This document shows positions 1 to 8,477 of a DNA stretch of 64,000 bases, one piece after another; the stretch's first letter is position 1; each line of letters opens with the position of its first letter. Under the pieces are notes generated by a model. It did not search any database. It saw only the letters and a list, made by a program, of their open reading frames with translations, and was not told the origin of the DNA. Position numbers and translations under genes: made by a program. Source of the stretch: Paenibacillus tepidiphilus (GTDB lineage: Bacteria; Bacillota; Bacilli; Paenibacillales; Paenibacillaceae); contig NZ_VWRQ01000014.1 in the NCBI RefSeq assembly GCF_008635795.1, positions 62,001 to 126,000 on the forward strand, written 5' to 3'.

Positions 1-157
1 GGTATAACTCAAAGCACTTCTGAAGAATCAGATAATAGTTTGAAAAATAGCTTCGTTTCCCCTCTGCCACAATGGTCCAAGTCTTCTCCAGACAATTCAC
101 CTGATCCAGTAAGTAATTGTCTTTGTTGGGATGAATAAAAGGTAATATTAACGTCAT
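1..157 (-). CDS. Unknown protein, partial (runs off window)
   Basis: An open frame on the minus strand starts at an ATG (positions 157-155) and continues without a stop to the left edge, giving 52 codons beginning MTLILPFIHPNKDNYLLDQV. An AGGA/GGAG-like ribosome binding site lies 3-9 bases upstream. The product is not recognised. The fragment is rich in Tyr, Leu and Asn and shows no signal peptide. Only the N-terminus is visible, so no function is assigned. It shares its strand with the next gene, about 130 bases upstream of it in transcription order, so the two could be co-transcribed. Confidence 0.45.
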   Translation of the reverse strand, partial: MTLILPFIHPNKDNYLLDQVNCLEKTWTIVAEGKRSYFSNYYLILQKCFELY

Positions 158-286
158 ATTCCTGAGCTCCAATCTAAATTAGAGTTAAAGCCTGACCAAA
201 GTTAATACAATGTATCCTTGGAATTTTGTGTCATGCAAATTATAGTTCAAAAGATTATTGATATCAATGCCACAATACAACACCCA

Positions 287-1360
287 TCAGCGGGGGTTAT
301 CTGTAATGAGCGAATGATTGAACCGTTCCTTCATGGCAGCTAAGCTATTCACGGAACCCCAATCTGCCTTCTGTAAGGTTACGGACTCGGTCTCTAGATT
401 GGTCTTGTATTGCAGGTGAATGGCCGTCATTTGAAGCTTGCTCAGCTGTTGGACAAAGGGAAGCACCTTGGTATAGGCCTCATAGATCTCCGCAAGGGCT
501 TCTTCTCTTTGTTCTGCTGTTATCGTATGGCTCACTACATAACCTTCAAAGCTTGTCAGGTCATTCCCCGGGAATTCAAGATCGAATGTTCTTTGCCAGT
601 CCGGGTTCTCTTTTTCAAAAGCGTACACCACACGATCGGCAAGCTTTGCTCCCATCTGCTTCACCAATTGCTCTTTGAGTTCCTCCTCGGTCAGAGCGCG
701 AAAGCCCTTGCCCCAGTGTTCTCCTACTTCATACTCAAATCCAAGCAATTCAAACCGCTGCTGTGCGGGAGCGTCCGATAGCGGAAGGTCCAGGTCGTCC
801 TTGAATTGAAAGAAAAGTTTATTTAAGCGATGACTTTCCGCCTCCTGAAAGAAATCTTTCGCTTTAGATGCGATGCTATCCAGATATGTTGGGTTCACTT
901 CTATGTAATTTCCATCAGCCGGCTCTTTGGAGGAATCACTTCCCCGATAAATCGACAGGGGCACATCTTGTATATCTATGCCGAAGTGTTTCTTGACCAG
1001 GCGCGGGTAGTACTTCATTTGTGCGACTTCTTTATAATCGTCGTTAAGCTGTCTCCATAAGGGGAGGCCGCCAGTAATGGTGCCGTTTGAACGGGTTACC
1101 GTAAAGACAAGACTCCGGTCATTGGCTGGTGCAGCCTTTAATACCTGGAAGCCATCCTCATTAGTGCCTTCCTCGGATACGATTATGAATTTTGATTGAT
1201 AGGATGAGTGTAACGCGCGGAGGATTCCTTGTTGATAGAAGGTTCCGCTTTTAGAGAAGAATATGGACCAGATGAGTACGGCGATTGCGGCAACGAGGAC
1301 GAGTCCGATGATTATAATCATGACTGGTTTGCGAGTACGCCGTTGTACGACAGGCTTCAC
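287..1360 (-). CDS. Membrane-anchored protein of unknown function
   Basis: A 357-residue protein with a short basic N-terminus (QRRTRK), one hydrophobic segment at about residues 13-35, and a long hydrophilic remainder. This is the topology of an N-terminally anchored protein with its bulk outside the membrane. No lipobox or catalytic motif was recognised. The C-terminal two thirds are charged and probably helical (DFFQEAESHRLNKLFF, EELKEQLVKQM). The start is a GTG at 1360 with an AAGGGG-like site about 12 bases upstream, which is weak, so the start is approximate. It could be a sporulation or envelope protein, but nothing in the sequence establishes that. Confidence 0.7.
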   Translation of the reverse strand: MKPVVQRRTRKPVMIIIIGLVLVAAIAVLIWSIFFSKSGTFYQQGILRALHSSYQSKFIIVSEEGTNEDGFQVLKAAPANDRSLVFTVTRSNGTITGGLPLWRQLNDDYKEVAQMKYYPRLVKKHFGIDIQDVPLSIYRGSDSSKEPADGNYIEVNPTYLDSIASKAKDFFQEAESHRLNKLFFQFKDDLDLPLSDAPAQQRFELLGFEYEVGEHWGKGFRALTEEELKEQLVKQMGAKLADRVVYAFEKENPDWQRTFDLEFPGNDLTSFEGYVVSHTITAEQREEALAEIYEAYTKVLPFVQQLSKLQMTAIHLQYKTNLETESVTLQKADWGSVNSLAAMKERFNHSLITDNPR

Positions 1361-1783
1361 TGTTTAGTCTATCCCCTTTCTGATGCTGGTTGGATAAATG
1401 CGAGGTATATGTACCTTATTTAGATATATTAACCATAATAGTTGTGTATTGAAAATGGGGGGGCTGTCACGAATGAAAAAAGAGAGGAGCTGTAGGCCCC
1501 TCTACTTTATTACTTGATTTTAAGACTTGCTCCACCAGTAGCTTTTAGTTGCTTGCTTGAAGCCTATCGCTTTGTACCAGCCATAAGGCCGGTAAACAAC
1601 CACTACTACTCATTCACTCCCTTGCCCCGTACATTCCTGAAATATAGTAATGAACAGACAGAGCGACCATAGCATGGATAACAAAGGAGAATGCGTGTGG
1701 GTATCACTTTTCGGACTTATAAAAAGGGCGATATCGAAAATATCAGCCACTCATTGGGAAGAAGCAAGTATATCCATAAGGCT
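1361..1783. other. Intergenic region without a clear gene
   Basis: About 420 AT-rich bases between two minus-strand genes. I see no convincing gene. A plus-strand frame beginning near 1691 has a GAGG-type site but runs on into the antisense of the GH94 gene. Its first 35 codons could be a gene remnant, but this is weak. A short GC-poor hairpin near 1480-1505 (AGAGG/CCTCT) has no T-run. Confidence 0.4.
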
Positions 1784-4165
1784 TTATCCCATAATGACGA
1801 CCACGTTATTCTCCGTTTCCATCCGGGCGGCGGGGATCAGATCACCCTGAATTTCTTCGCCGTTAATGACGATACGGGACACTCCCTTTTGTACACCGCT
1901 ATTATTCTCTACCTGAATGCTCAGCTTCTTGCCGCGGAATTCGCGTACCATGGAGAACTCCTTCCAGCTCGAAGGGACGCACGGATTGATGCGTAGGCCA
2001 TCCTTTTGAGGCTGAATCCCCATGATGCCTTCCACCAGAGCAACCATTACGGTCGAGGCGGTGCCGGTGAGCCAGTGAACATGCGCCCGGCCTTGATACG
2101 GGCTGTCCTTGGACTCGACGAACTGGCCGTGCACGTAAGGCTCCAGCTTGCGGATTTCGGCCTTATCGTTCATGCTGGCCGGGCTGCAATTCAGGAAATA
2201 TTCGAATGCGCGGTCCCCGTTGCCGAGCATGGCTTCTGCCAGGATGAGCCATCCCTGCGGCTGGCTGAAGATACCCGCATTTTCCTTGGTCGAGGCATTG
2301 AACAGGGCCATCAGGGCCACCGGCAGGCCATATTCCCGGAACGGCGGATAGAATAGCATGGTGCCGTAATCCGTCCGCAGATTATGGTACACCTTGTCCA
2401 TGGCGAGCTTGGCCTGTTCCGGGCGGGCTGCGCCGCTTAATACGGACCAGCTCTGCGGATTCAGCCAGACCTTGGCCTCGTCATTCGCCCAGGAGCCTAC
2501 CGTGTAGTTGTCTTCGGTAAAGCCCCGGACGAACTGGTCATTCTCCCAGGCATGCTTCTGAATGTTGACATCAAGCTCGTCCAGCAGGCCCTGCGCCCAC
2601 TCTACATCCGCAGGCTTGTTTTTGTTCTGTGCGATTTCCATGAACACCTTAAAAGCCATGTACAGCTGGAACGCGACGAAGATCGACTCGCCCTTGGCGC
2701 CAAGCCGCAGACAGTCATTCCAGTCGGCATGAAGTCCGACCGGCATGCCATGGGCGCCCATGCGGTCCAGGCTGAATTGAAGCGCCTGGCGGAGGTGCCC
2801 GTATACAGTGGCTTCGCCTTGATCGGAATAAGGAATCACTTCATCCGTAAAGTCCCAGTTTCCGCTTTCATTTAAGTATTTAATGACGGTTGGAAATAGC
2901 CACAGGGCATCGTCGGCCCGGTAATGCGGGTGGCCGGTTTCCCGTACGTAATCCGGGTCGTCTGGCGTGCCCTCATGTCCGGGATTATGGTTGAATTTCA
3001 CCAGCGGAAGACCGCCGCCGTTCGAGACCTGCGCCGAGAGCATCAGTCTCAGCCGCCCGAGGGCCATCTCATGATCCAGATGAATGATGCCCTGGATATC
3101 CTGCACGGTATCCCGGTAGCCGAGCCCGTTGCGCAGGCCGCAGTATTGGAAGGAGGCGGCACGGGACCAGATGAAGGTGATGAAGCATTGATACGCGTTC
3201 CATGTATTAATCATGCTGTTCAGATTATCGCTGGGCGTCTGGACCTGGAACCGGTTAAGCTTACTGTGCCAGAACGATTTCAGCTCTTCGAGCTCCTGCT
3301 CCACGACGGACAGGTCCTGATACTGGCTGAGAATTTCCGAAGCTCCCTGCTCGTCATACTGTCCCAGAAGGAAGGCGATTTCCTTCTCTTCGCCCGGCTG
3401 CAAGTCTACGTTGATCTGCAGGGCGCCGCAGGAGTTGGTGTTGTAGTTCAATGAATTGCTGCATTGTCCATTGGCTACGGAAGCCGGATTGCCGTAGCCA
3501 CGGTAATCACCGAGGAATGTATCCCGGTCGCCGTCATAAGCAGTGACCTCCGCACCTGCAGCACCGAAGAATCGCCAGCTCTGTTCTCCGGCAGCGTTTT
3601 CATTTAAAGTCTGCAGGATCATGTTGTTCATGTACCGGGTCCGTGAAATAAACAAAGTATACTGCAGGTTGACCGTATCCTGTTCGTAGTTGTTATCGTT
3701 GGTAAATTCGCAGAAGCCGAAGAGCGCCAGCTTCCGGGCTTTGGAGTCCTTATTGCGGACCTTCAGGCGCCACACCTCATAGGTTTTGTTCAGCGGCACA
3801 TAGTATAGCGTCTGCGTCTGGATGTTATCATAATCTGAAATAATGTTGGTGTATCCGGTTCCATGGTGGCATACTGACTTGTACTGCTCCAAGTCCTTGC
3901 CTACCGGCTGCCAGGAGCCCGACCAATAATCCCCGTTCTCCAGGTCCCGCACGTAAATATAGCGCCCCGGCTCGTCCTTCGAATTGAAATGGTAGCGGAT
4001 ATGCCGCCCGTTGGCTCCAGACTTAACAAAGCTGTAGCCCCCGGCGTTACCCGAGATAATGGCGCCGTATTCCGGTGATCCCAGATAATTCGCCCATGGG
4101 GCCGGCGTGTTCGGCTGCGTAATGAGATACTCCTTGTTGTCCTCATCAAAATGCCCGTATTGCAT
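1784..4165 (-). CDS. GH94 disaccharide phosphorylase (cellobiose/chitobiose phosphorylase family)
   Basis: A 793-residue cytoplasmic enzyme of glycoside hydrolase family 94, which phosphorolyses beta-linked disaccharides to a sugar 1-phosphate plus a free sugar. Family signatures visible are the N-terminal YGHFDEDNKEYLIT and NYLG segments, GGYSF, a GYRDTVQD segment, and ADWNDC, whose Asp (residue 481) matches the catalytic acid of this family. The C-terminal NGEEIQG...NNVVVIMG resembles N,N'-diacetylchitobiose phosphorylase as I remember it, and the N-terminus resembles both that enzyme and cellobiose phosphorylase, so the substrate is uncertain. An in-frame ATG lies 84 bases further out, but the ATG at 4165 is chosen because AGGAGG sits 7 bases before it and the extension is not family-like. 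There is no signal peptide. The gene is divergent from the pectate lyase. Confidence 0.88.
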   Translation of the reverse strand: MQYGHFDEDNKEYLITQPNTPAPWANYLGSPEYGAIISGNAGGYSFVKSGANGRHIRYHFNSKDEPGRYIYVRDLENGDYWSGSWQPVGKDLEQYKSVCHHGTGYTNIISDYDNIQTQTLYYVPLNKTYEVWRLKVRNKDSKARKLALFGFCEFTNDNNYEQDTVNLQYTLFISRTRYMNNMILQTLNENAAGEQSWRFFGAAGAEVTAYDGDRDTFLGDYRGYGNPASVANGQCSNSLNYNTNSCGALQINVDLQPGEEKEIAFLLGQYDEQGASEILSQYQDLSVVEQELEELKSFWHSKLNRFQVQTPSDNLNSMINTWNAYQCFITFIWSRAASFQYCGLRNGLGYRDTVQDIQGIIHLDHEMALGRLRLMLSAQVSNGGGLPLVKFNHNPGHEGTPDDPDYVRETGHPHYRADDALWLFPTVIKYLNESGNWDFTDEVIPYSDQGEATVYGHLRQALQFSLDRMGAHGMPVGLHADWNDCLRLGAKGESIFVAFQLYMAFKVFMEIAQNKNKPADVEWAQGLLDELDVNIQKHAWENDQFVRGFTEDNYTVGSWANDEAKVWLNPQSWSVLSGAARPEQAKLAMDKVYHNLRTDYGTMLFYPPFREYGLPVALMALFNASTKENAGIFSQPQGWLILAEAMLGNGDRAFEYFLNCSPASMNDKAEIRKLEPYVHGQFVESKDSPYQGRAHVHWLTGTASTVMVALVEGIMGIQPQKDGLRINPCVPSSWKEFSMVREFRGKKLSIQVENNSGVQKGVSRIVINGEEIQGDLIPAARMETENNVVVIMG

Positions 4166-4484
4166 AACCATTCCTCCTACAAAGTGGATGATGGACAGGG
4201 CAATAAACGCGCGTTCACAGAGTGTTAAAGTTTCCCAGTCCAATTTCATTATAGAATAGTTTTGCTCTGCCGATAACCCGTATTTGTGAATGGGACGTGT
4301 ATCATGTCTCTGTCATATAATCACTAGCTCAGATTACGACAGAGAAACTGGAAATATGAGTAAATGATTGTTTCGGAACTGTCCAGAACACTGCTAATCT
4401 GAGGGTGCATCAGTTGTAAAATTTGGATTTTTTGCAGAAATACTGGGGGGTTCGCTGCGAGTTCTATTCTCACTTCGACACAAA

Positions 4485-4496
4485 GTTTGTACAAAC
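4485..4496. promoter_or_regulatory. 12-bp perfect palindrome, candidate operator
   Basis: GTTTGTACAAAC is a perfect palindrome in the divergent spacer between the GH94 gene and the pectate lyase gene, 120 bases before the latter. The regulator is unknown. It is only a candidate operator because a 12-bp palindrome can occur by chance. Confidence 0.3.
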
Positions 4497-4566
4497 CCAG
4501 CTGTGTAATGCCGTGTAACAGAATTCAGAAGGATGGGGGGTGTGCAGTAGTAATCTTATAACTTGT

Positions 4567-4580
4567 TGCAAGCGGTTTCA
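4567..4580 (+). promoter_or_regulatory. cre-type CcpA operator upstream of pectate lyase
   Basis: TGCAAGCGGTTTCA fits the catabolite-responsive element pattern TGNAANCGNNNNCA with every fixed base correct. It lies 36 bases before the pectate lyase start, where a repressor would block transcription initiation or elongation. By analogy with CcpA control in Bacillales it implies glucose repression of the pectinase. The gene for CcpA is not in the window. Confidence 0.6.
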
Positions 4581-4615
4581 AATAGGTATGAACAAATATA
4601 TAAGGAGGATATGAA

Positions 4616-6790
4616 ATGATCAGAAGAGCATCCAAGTTATCCAGAATCACCGGCATCGTCCTGCTGCTGTCTTTGACATTATCATTAATTGCCGGCGGAT
4701 GGGCCAATTCAACAGTACATGCTGCGGGTCTTGCGATTACCGGCAGTGGAGGATGGAATGAAACGGCTTATGTCAAATGGTCGCCCGAAAGCAATGCTAC
4801 AGGATATAACGTCTATGTGAAGCCGGCCAGTAGCGCCGACTCCCAGTACCAGCAGATTGATAGCCAGTTAATCCGCAAATATCCGTCTTATTGGAGAGCG
4901 GATGCGGTAGGGCTTGCCGCCGGAAGCTACGTCATGAAGGTGGAAGCCGTGCTGTCCGGCGGCTCCAAGGTAAGTGCCGTGTCGGGCACGCTGAGCGTAG
5001 CGGCTCATGACCGGTCGGGGTTTGCTTTTTCACCGAATTCCCAATATGGTACAGGCTCCGGGGCCTACAATAGTAACGGCACGCTCAGGAGCGGGGCACA
5101 GGTCGTATACATTACCTCCCAGAATGCGCAGACCGTAACGCTTCCCGTCAAAGTAAGCAGCTCCGGATCGACCCAAACCGCTGTAGGCCTGGGCGAGATT
5201 CTGAACCTGAGACAGAAGGGCTATGATACCACCCCGCTGGCCATCCGGTTTGTCGGCAAAATTACAGCCTCCGATCTGAGCGGACAGCTCAACAGCAGCG
5301 GCTATCTGCAGGTCAAAGGCAAAAGCAATTACGCTGAAATGAACATTACCCTGGAAGGAATCGGCGACGATGCGTACGCTTATGGCTGGGGACTTCTGCT
5401 GCGCTATGTCGGCAATGTAGAGGTGCGGAATCTCGGGCTGATGCTGTTCCCTGACGACGGTGTGTCCATGGACTCGGGCAATGTGAATGTATGGGTGCAT
5501 AATAATGATATTTTCTACGGATCAGCCGGCGGCGATGCGGATCAGGCGAAGGGTGACGGCTCCACAGACCTGAAGAACGGCTCTTCCTATATTACGATCT
5601 CTTACAACCACTATTGGGATTCCGGAAAAGCCTCTCTGGTGGGCTTAACCGAATCGTCCGAGTTCTTTGCCACCTTCCATCATAACTGGTTCGACCACTC
5701 GGACTCCCGTCATCCGCGAATCAGAGTGGCCTCGGTCCACATCTATAATAACTTCTATGACGGCGTCTCCAAATATGGCGTCGGCATGACAAGCGGGGGT
5801 TCGGCGTTTGTTGAATCCAATGTGTTCAGAAATACGAAATACCCGATGCTGATCTCGCTGCAGGGTACGGATGCGCTCGGTGAGGGCACGTTCTCCGGTG
5901 AGAATGGCGGGGTAATCAAAGCTTACAACAATATCGTTACCGAAGCCGATAGTCTGATTTATGCCAACTCCGGCACAGGTACGACTGCGGCAAATGCCAC
6001 CTCTTTTGACGCCTACCTGGCCTCCTCGCGGACTGAAAACGTACCAAGCACGTTCAAGGCGCTGGTCGGCGGTACGGCGTATAATAACTTCGACACGAAG
6101 GTAAACACTGGAGTAAGCGCATCGGCCGTGGACAGTGTGACTGCGGTGGAGCAGAATGTTACAGCCAAAGCAGGACGCTTAGGCGGCGGGGATTTCGTAT
6201 GGACGTTCAATGATTCCGTGGATGATGCTTCCTATGCCATTAACACAGCGCTGATGTCGGCCATCCGTGCCTACACTACACAGCTGGTATCGGTAGGCGG
6301 CAACTCCAGCCCGGCGACACCGACGCCAACCCCGTCTGCAACGGCAACACCAACGCCAACGGCAACACCGACACCAACGGCAACACCGACGCCAACGGCA
6401 ACTCCGGTGCCAACCACGACTCCGTCGCCGACGGTAGCTCCCACATCGACACCTGTAGCGGGAGAAAAGGTGCATAATTTTACAACAGACGGAACATCGA
6501 GCAGCTTCTTCACCATCTCGGGGAACCTGTCCACCAGCAAAGGAACTGTGGTCTATAACGGTCTGACTCTGACCCAGTGCCTGAAGATCGAGAGCGCGAC
6601 CAGTATTAAGTTCACCACTACGCAAGCCTCGACGTTAACGCTGGTGTTCAACTCGGAAGGAACGAAGATCAAGGTGGACGGCACGAGCTATCCTATCACG
6701 AGTGGTATTGCCACGGTGTCTCTTGGCGCTGGTGCACATACGATTACGAAGGATACTACGACGAACCTGTATTATATGAAGGTGAATTAG
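4616..6790 (+). CDS. Secreted pectate lyase, PL1 family, with Thr/Pro linker and C-terminal binding domain
   Basis: A 724-residue exported enzyme that cleaves polygalacturonate by beta-elimination. A signal peptide ends near ...STVHAAG (about residue 36). It is followed by a fibronectin III-like module (about 38-125) and a PL1 parallel beta-helix (about 130-550). The helix carries VWVHNNDIF, a Ca-site-like DADQ, and HHNWFDHSDSRHPRIR with the conserved RHPR at residues 365-368. A Thr/Pro linker of TPTPTA repeats (about 562-618) then leads to a C-terminal beta-domain of about 105 residues ending in YYMKVN, of the kind found on Paenibacillus pectate lyases and probably carbohydrate-binding. The start ATG has GGAGG upstream. 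The gene is monocistronic, with a cre site before it and a strong terminator after it. Confidence 0.93.
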   Translation: MIRRASKLSRITGIVLLLSLTLSLIAGGWANSTVHAAGLAITGSGGWNETAYVKWSPESNATGYNVYVKPASSADSQYQQIDSQLIRKYPSYWRADAVGLAAGSYVMKVEAVLSGGSKVSAVSGTLSVAAHDRSGFAFSPNSQYGTGSGAYNSNGTLRSGAQVVYITSQNAQTVTLPVKVSSSGSTQTAVGLGEILNLRQKGYDTTPLAIRFVGKITASDLSGQLNSSGYLQVKGKSNYAEMNITLEGIGDDAYAYGWGLLLRYVGNVEVRNLGLMLFPDDGVSMDSGNVNVWVHNNDIFYGSAGGDADQAKGDGSTDLKNGSSYITISYNHYWDSGKASLVGLTESSEFFATFHHNWFDHSDSRHPRIRVASVHIYNNFYDGVSKYGVGMTSGGSAFVESNVFRNTKYPMLISLQGTDALGEGTFSGENGGVIKAYNNIVTEADSLIYANSGTGTTAANATSFDAYLASSRTENVPSTFKALVGGTAYNNFDTKVNTGVSASAVDSVTAVEQNVTAKAGRLGGGDFVWTFNDSVDDASYAINTALMSAIRAYTTQLVSVGGNSSPATPTPTPSATATPTPTATPTPTATPTPTATPVPTTTPSPTVAPTSTPVAGEKVHNFTTDGTSSSFFTISGNLSTSKGTVVYNGLTLTQCLKIESATSIKFTTTQASTLTLVFNSEGTKIKVDGTSYPITSGIATVSLGAGAHTITKDTTTNLYYMKVN

Positions 6791-6832
6791 AGGCAGCAGG
6801 TTGAAGAAGCGGAAAATGAGCATGGCAAGAAG

Positions 6833-6857
6833 AAAGCGACCTTTCGGGGTCGCTTTT
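6833..6857. terminator. Bidirectional intrinsic terminator
   Basis: AAAGCGACC and GGTCGCTTT form a 9-bp stem with a 6-base loop, with a short T tract downstream on the plus strand. It ends the pectate lyase transcript and lies just past the stop of the convergent doc gene, so it may serve both. Confidence 0.8.
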
Positions 6858-6866
6858 GTTTGTTCT

Positions 6867-7268
6867 TTATAGTGTGGTAAAACAGTGCTCTTCAATAATC
6901 TCGGAGAGATCTTGAAGCTCGTATTTATGATTCACCATATCTACGGTAAAATTCTCCGCTTTTTCAACGTCCATTTTAAAATGCACACCGTTGTAGCGCA
7001 GAAAAATAACAAGTGCTGTAAATGCGGTCCGTTTGTTTGCATTATGAAACGGGTGGTTTTGTCCCAGAGACTGAAATAAAGCGGCAGACTTTACATAAAT
7101 AGTGGGATATGCCTCTTCCCCGAAAGCGGAGGACTGCGGACGCAGAATTGCTGATTCGAGCAGCCCTGGGTCTTTTACACCAATCTGTTCTCCCGGACTG
7201 TAACGCTGAATCATGGCAAGGTTGATAGCTATCGCTTCTTGAACGGATAGATAACGGACTATGCTCAT
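6867..7268 (-). CDS. doc: Doc-type toxin (Fic fold, death-on-curing family)
   Basis: A 133-residue protein with the Doc motif HPFHNANKRTA at residues 72-82 (His72, Asn76, Lys79, Arg80). In characterised Doc proteins this motif phosphorylates translation factor EF-Tu. The N-terminal YLSVQEAIAIN and DPGLLESAILRP segments are typical of the family. The ATG overlaps the stop of the upstream antitoxin gene by four bases, which implies translational coupling and a type II toxin-antitoxin operon. The length is normal for the family and no key residue of the motif is missing. Activity on EF-Tu is inferred from the family. Confidence 0.9.
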   Translation of the reverse strand: MSIVRYLSVQEAIAINLAMIQRYSPGEQIGVKDPGLLESAILRPQSSAFGEEAYPTIYVKSAALFQSLGQNHPFHNANKRTAFTALVIFLRYNGVHFKMDVEKAENFTVDMVNHKYELQDLSEIIEEHCFTTL

Positions 7269-7528
7269 CTGTCTTTAAGACCCTGCAGGGTATGGTCATA
7301 TTCATTAATAACCTCTGCCAAAGCGTCCATGAAATCCTCGCTGATCCCATTCGGAAGCGCCACCTTTGTTGATTTCCGTATAGTGATCTCCCCTGTTGAC
7401 TGATTAACCTCAACGATGACGGTATCCCCTTGATCCAAACCGATTTGTTTAAGAGCATCCGTCATGGTTATGCCTAGACTATTCCCGAATTTAGAAACCT
7501 TGCGTTCCATTTCAATTCCCCTTTGCAT
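7265..7528 (-). CDS. AbrB/MazE-type antitoxin of the doc pair
   Basis: An 87-residue protein whose first half (RKVSKFGNSLGITMTDALKQIGLDQGDTVIVEV) is a SpoVT/AbrB swapped-hairpin DNA-binding domain. The C-terminal part would bind and neutralise Doc. Two starts are possible: ATG 7528 (GGAGGG six bases upstream) and ATG 7510 (AGGGG seven bases upstream). The longer form is listed, while the shorter begins MERKVSKFGN like other family members. The partner is AbrB-like rather than the Phd partner of phage P1 Doc. Such proteins usually autoregulate, and a palindrome lies just upstream. Confidence 0.85.
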   Translation of the reverse strand: MQRGIEMERKVSKFGNSLGITMTDALKQIGLDQGDTVIVEVNQSTGEITIRKSTKVALPNGISEDFMDALAEVINEYDHTLQGLKDR

Positions 7529-7557
7529 ATGAGTCCCTCCGTATCATTATAATTGAC

Positions 7558-7567
7558 TGTTATAACA
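7558..7567. promoter_or_regulatory. Palindromic candidate operator of the toxin-antitoxin operon
   Basis: TGTTATAACA is a perfect 10-bp palindrome 30 bases before the antitoxin start. It is embedded in AT-rich sequence with several TATAAT-like hexamers on the minus strand. The position fits autoregulation by the antitoxin/toxin complex. The exact promoter hexamers are ambiguous. Confidence 0.4.
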
Positions 7568-7655
7568 ATTATACATTGTTCATTAGTCGCAGGTAAGATA
7601 TTCAACGGAAACTCTAAGTAGGGAATGGACCTTGAGAGGAGCGGCTATCCCCCTG

Positions 7656-8462
7656 TTATCCTCTAACCAGCTTCGCCCGGACCTTGTTCGAGAAGAACTC
7701 GATGATCAGGATCAGCACGACCAGTCCGATGAGGATGGACCCGACCTGATCCCATTTATAGCTGCGCATAGCGAAGATAAGCGGTGCCCCGATGCCGCCG
7801 GCGCTGACCAGGCCCAGAACCGAAGCCTCGCGCATGTTCATGTCGAAGCGGTAAATCATGACCGACAGGAAGATTGAGAGGAGCTGCGGAATGATGCCAA
7901 AGCGGATCTTCTCAAAGGTGGTGCAGCCCACCGAGGTCATCGACTCCAGGACGCGTGTATCCAGCTCCTCAATGGCGTCCACATACAGCTTGGCCAGCAT
8001 CCCGATGGAGGTGATCCCCACTGTCAGCACTCCGGCAAAGGCCCCCGGTCCGGTTACCCGGATTAGCATCAGACCGTAAACCAGCGAGGGTACGGTGCGG
8101 ATGATGATCAGCAGCAGCCGCGTAAGCCAGGATACCGGCTTTGGCACGATGTTGGACGCTGCGAGGAAAGCCAGTGGCACGGCCAACACCGCGCCGACAA
8201 TGGTGCCCAGAAAGGCAATGGCCACTGTCTCCAGCAGCAGGTAGAGCACGCTCTGCTTCGATACGTTGAACAGTAGCTGTGTATCCGGGTGGGTGAGCCC
8301 GTAGACAATGTTTTTGGCAATCTTAAGACTGTTCTGTTCGATCTGATTAAAATTCACCGCCGTCATGGACCATACGAATAACGCGGCGACGATGGCCGCA
8401 ATGGTCCCCAGGTAGAGCTTGTTGCGGGGGGCGGCTGCCAGTTGTTGTTCAATACTATTCAT
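7656..8462 (-). CDS. phnE: Phosphonate/phosphite ABC transporter permease (PhnE family), second copy
   Basis: A 268-residue inner-membrane permease. Hydrophobic helices are seen at about residues 18-36, 75-100, 110-130, 135-155 and 215-260. The cytoplasmic coupling segment TTFEKIRFGIIPQLLS and the motifs TVPSLVYGLM and EASVLGLVSAGGIGAPL are PhnE-like. It starts 15 bases after the preceding permease stop, with AAGGAGA before the ATG, so the two form a heteromeric channel in one operon. It is the last gene of the operon. No C-P lyase genes are nearby, so import may serve phosphite, phosphonates or phosphate-like anions. Confidence 0.88.
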   Translation of the reverse strand: MNSIEQQLAAAPRNKLYLGTIAAIVAALFVWSMTAVNFNQIEQNSLKIAKNIVYGLTHPDTQLLFNVSKQSVLYLLLETVAIAFLGTIVGAVLAVPLAFLAASNIVPKPVSWLTRLLLIIIRTVPSLVYGLMLIRVTGPGAFAGVLTVGITSIGMLAKLYVDAIEELDTRVLESMTSVGCTTFEKIRFGIIPQLLSIFLSVMIYRFDMNMREASVLGLVSAGGIGAPLIFAMRSYKWDQVGSILIGLVVLILIIEFFSNKVRAKLVRG

Positions 8463-8477
8463 GAATGTAACGTCTCC

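Noticed and set aside
1691-1996. Plus-strand ORF overlapping the GH94 3' end
   Set aside because: The AAGGAG site is too close to the ATG, and most of the frame is antisense to GH94. A short gene remnant before 1784 cannot be excluded.
4525-4707. 60-codon minus-strand ORF at the pectate lyase start
   Set aside because: It overlaps the cre site and signal peptide region of the lyase and has no supporting signals.
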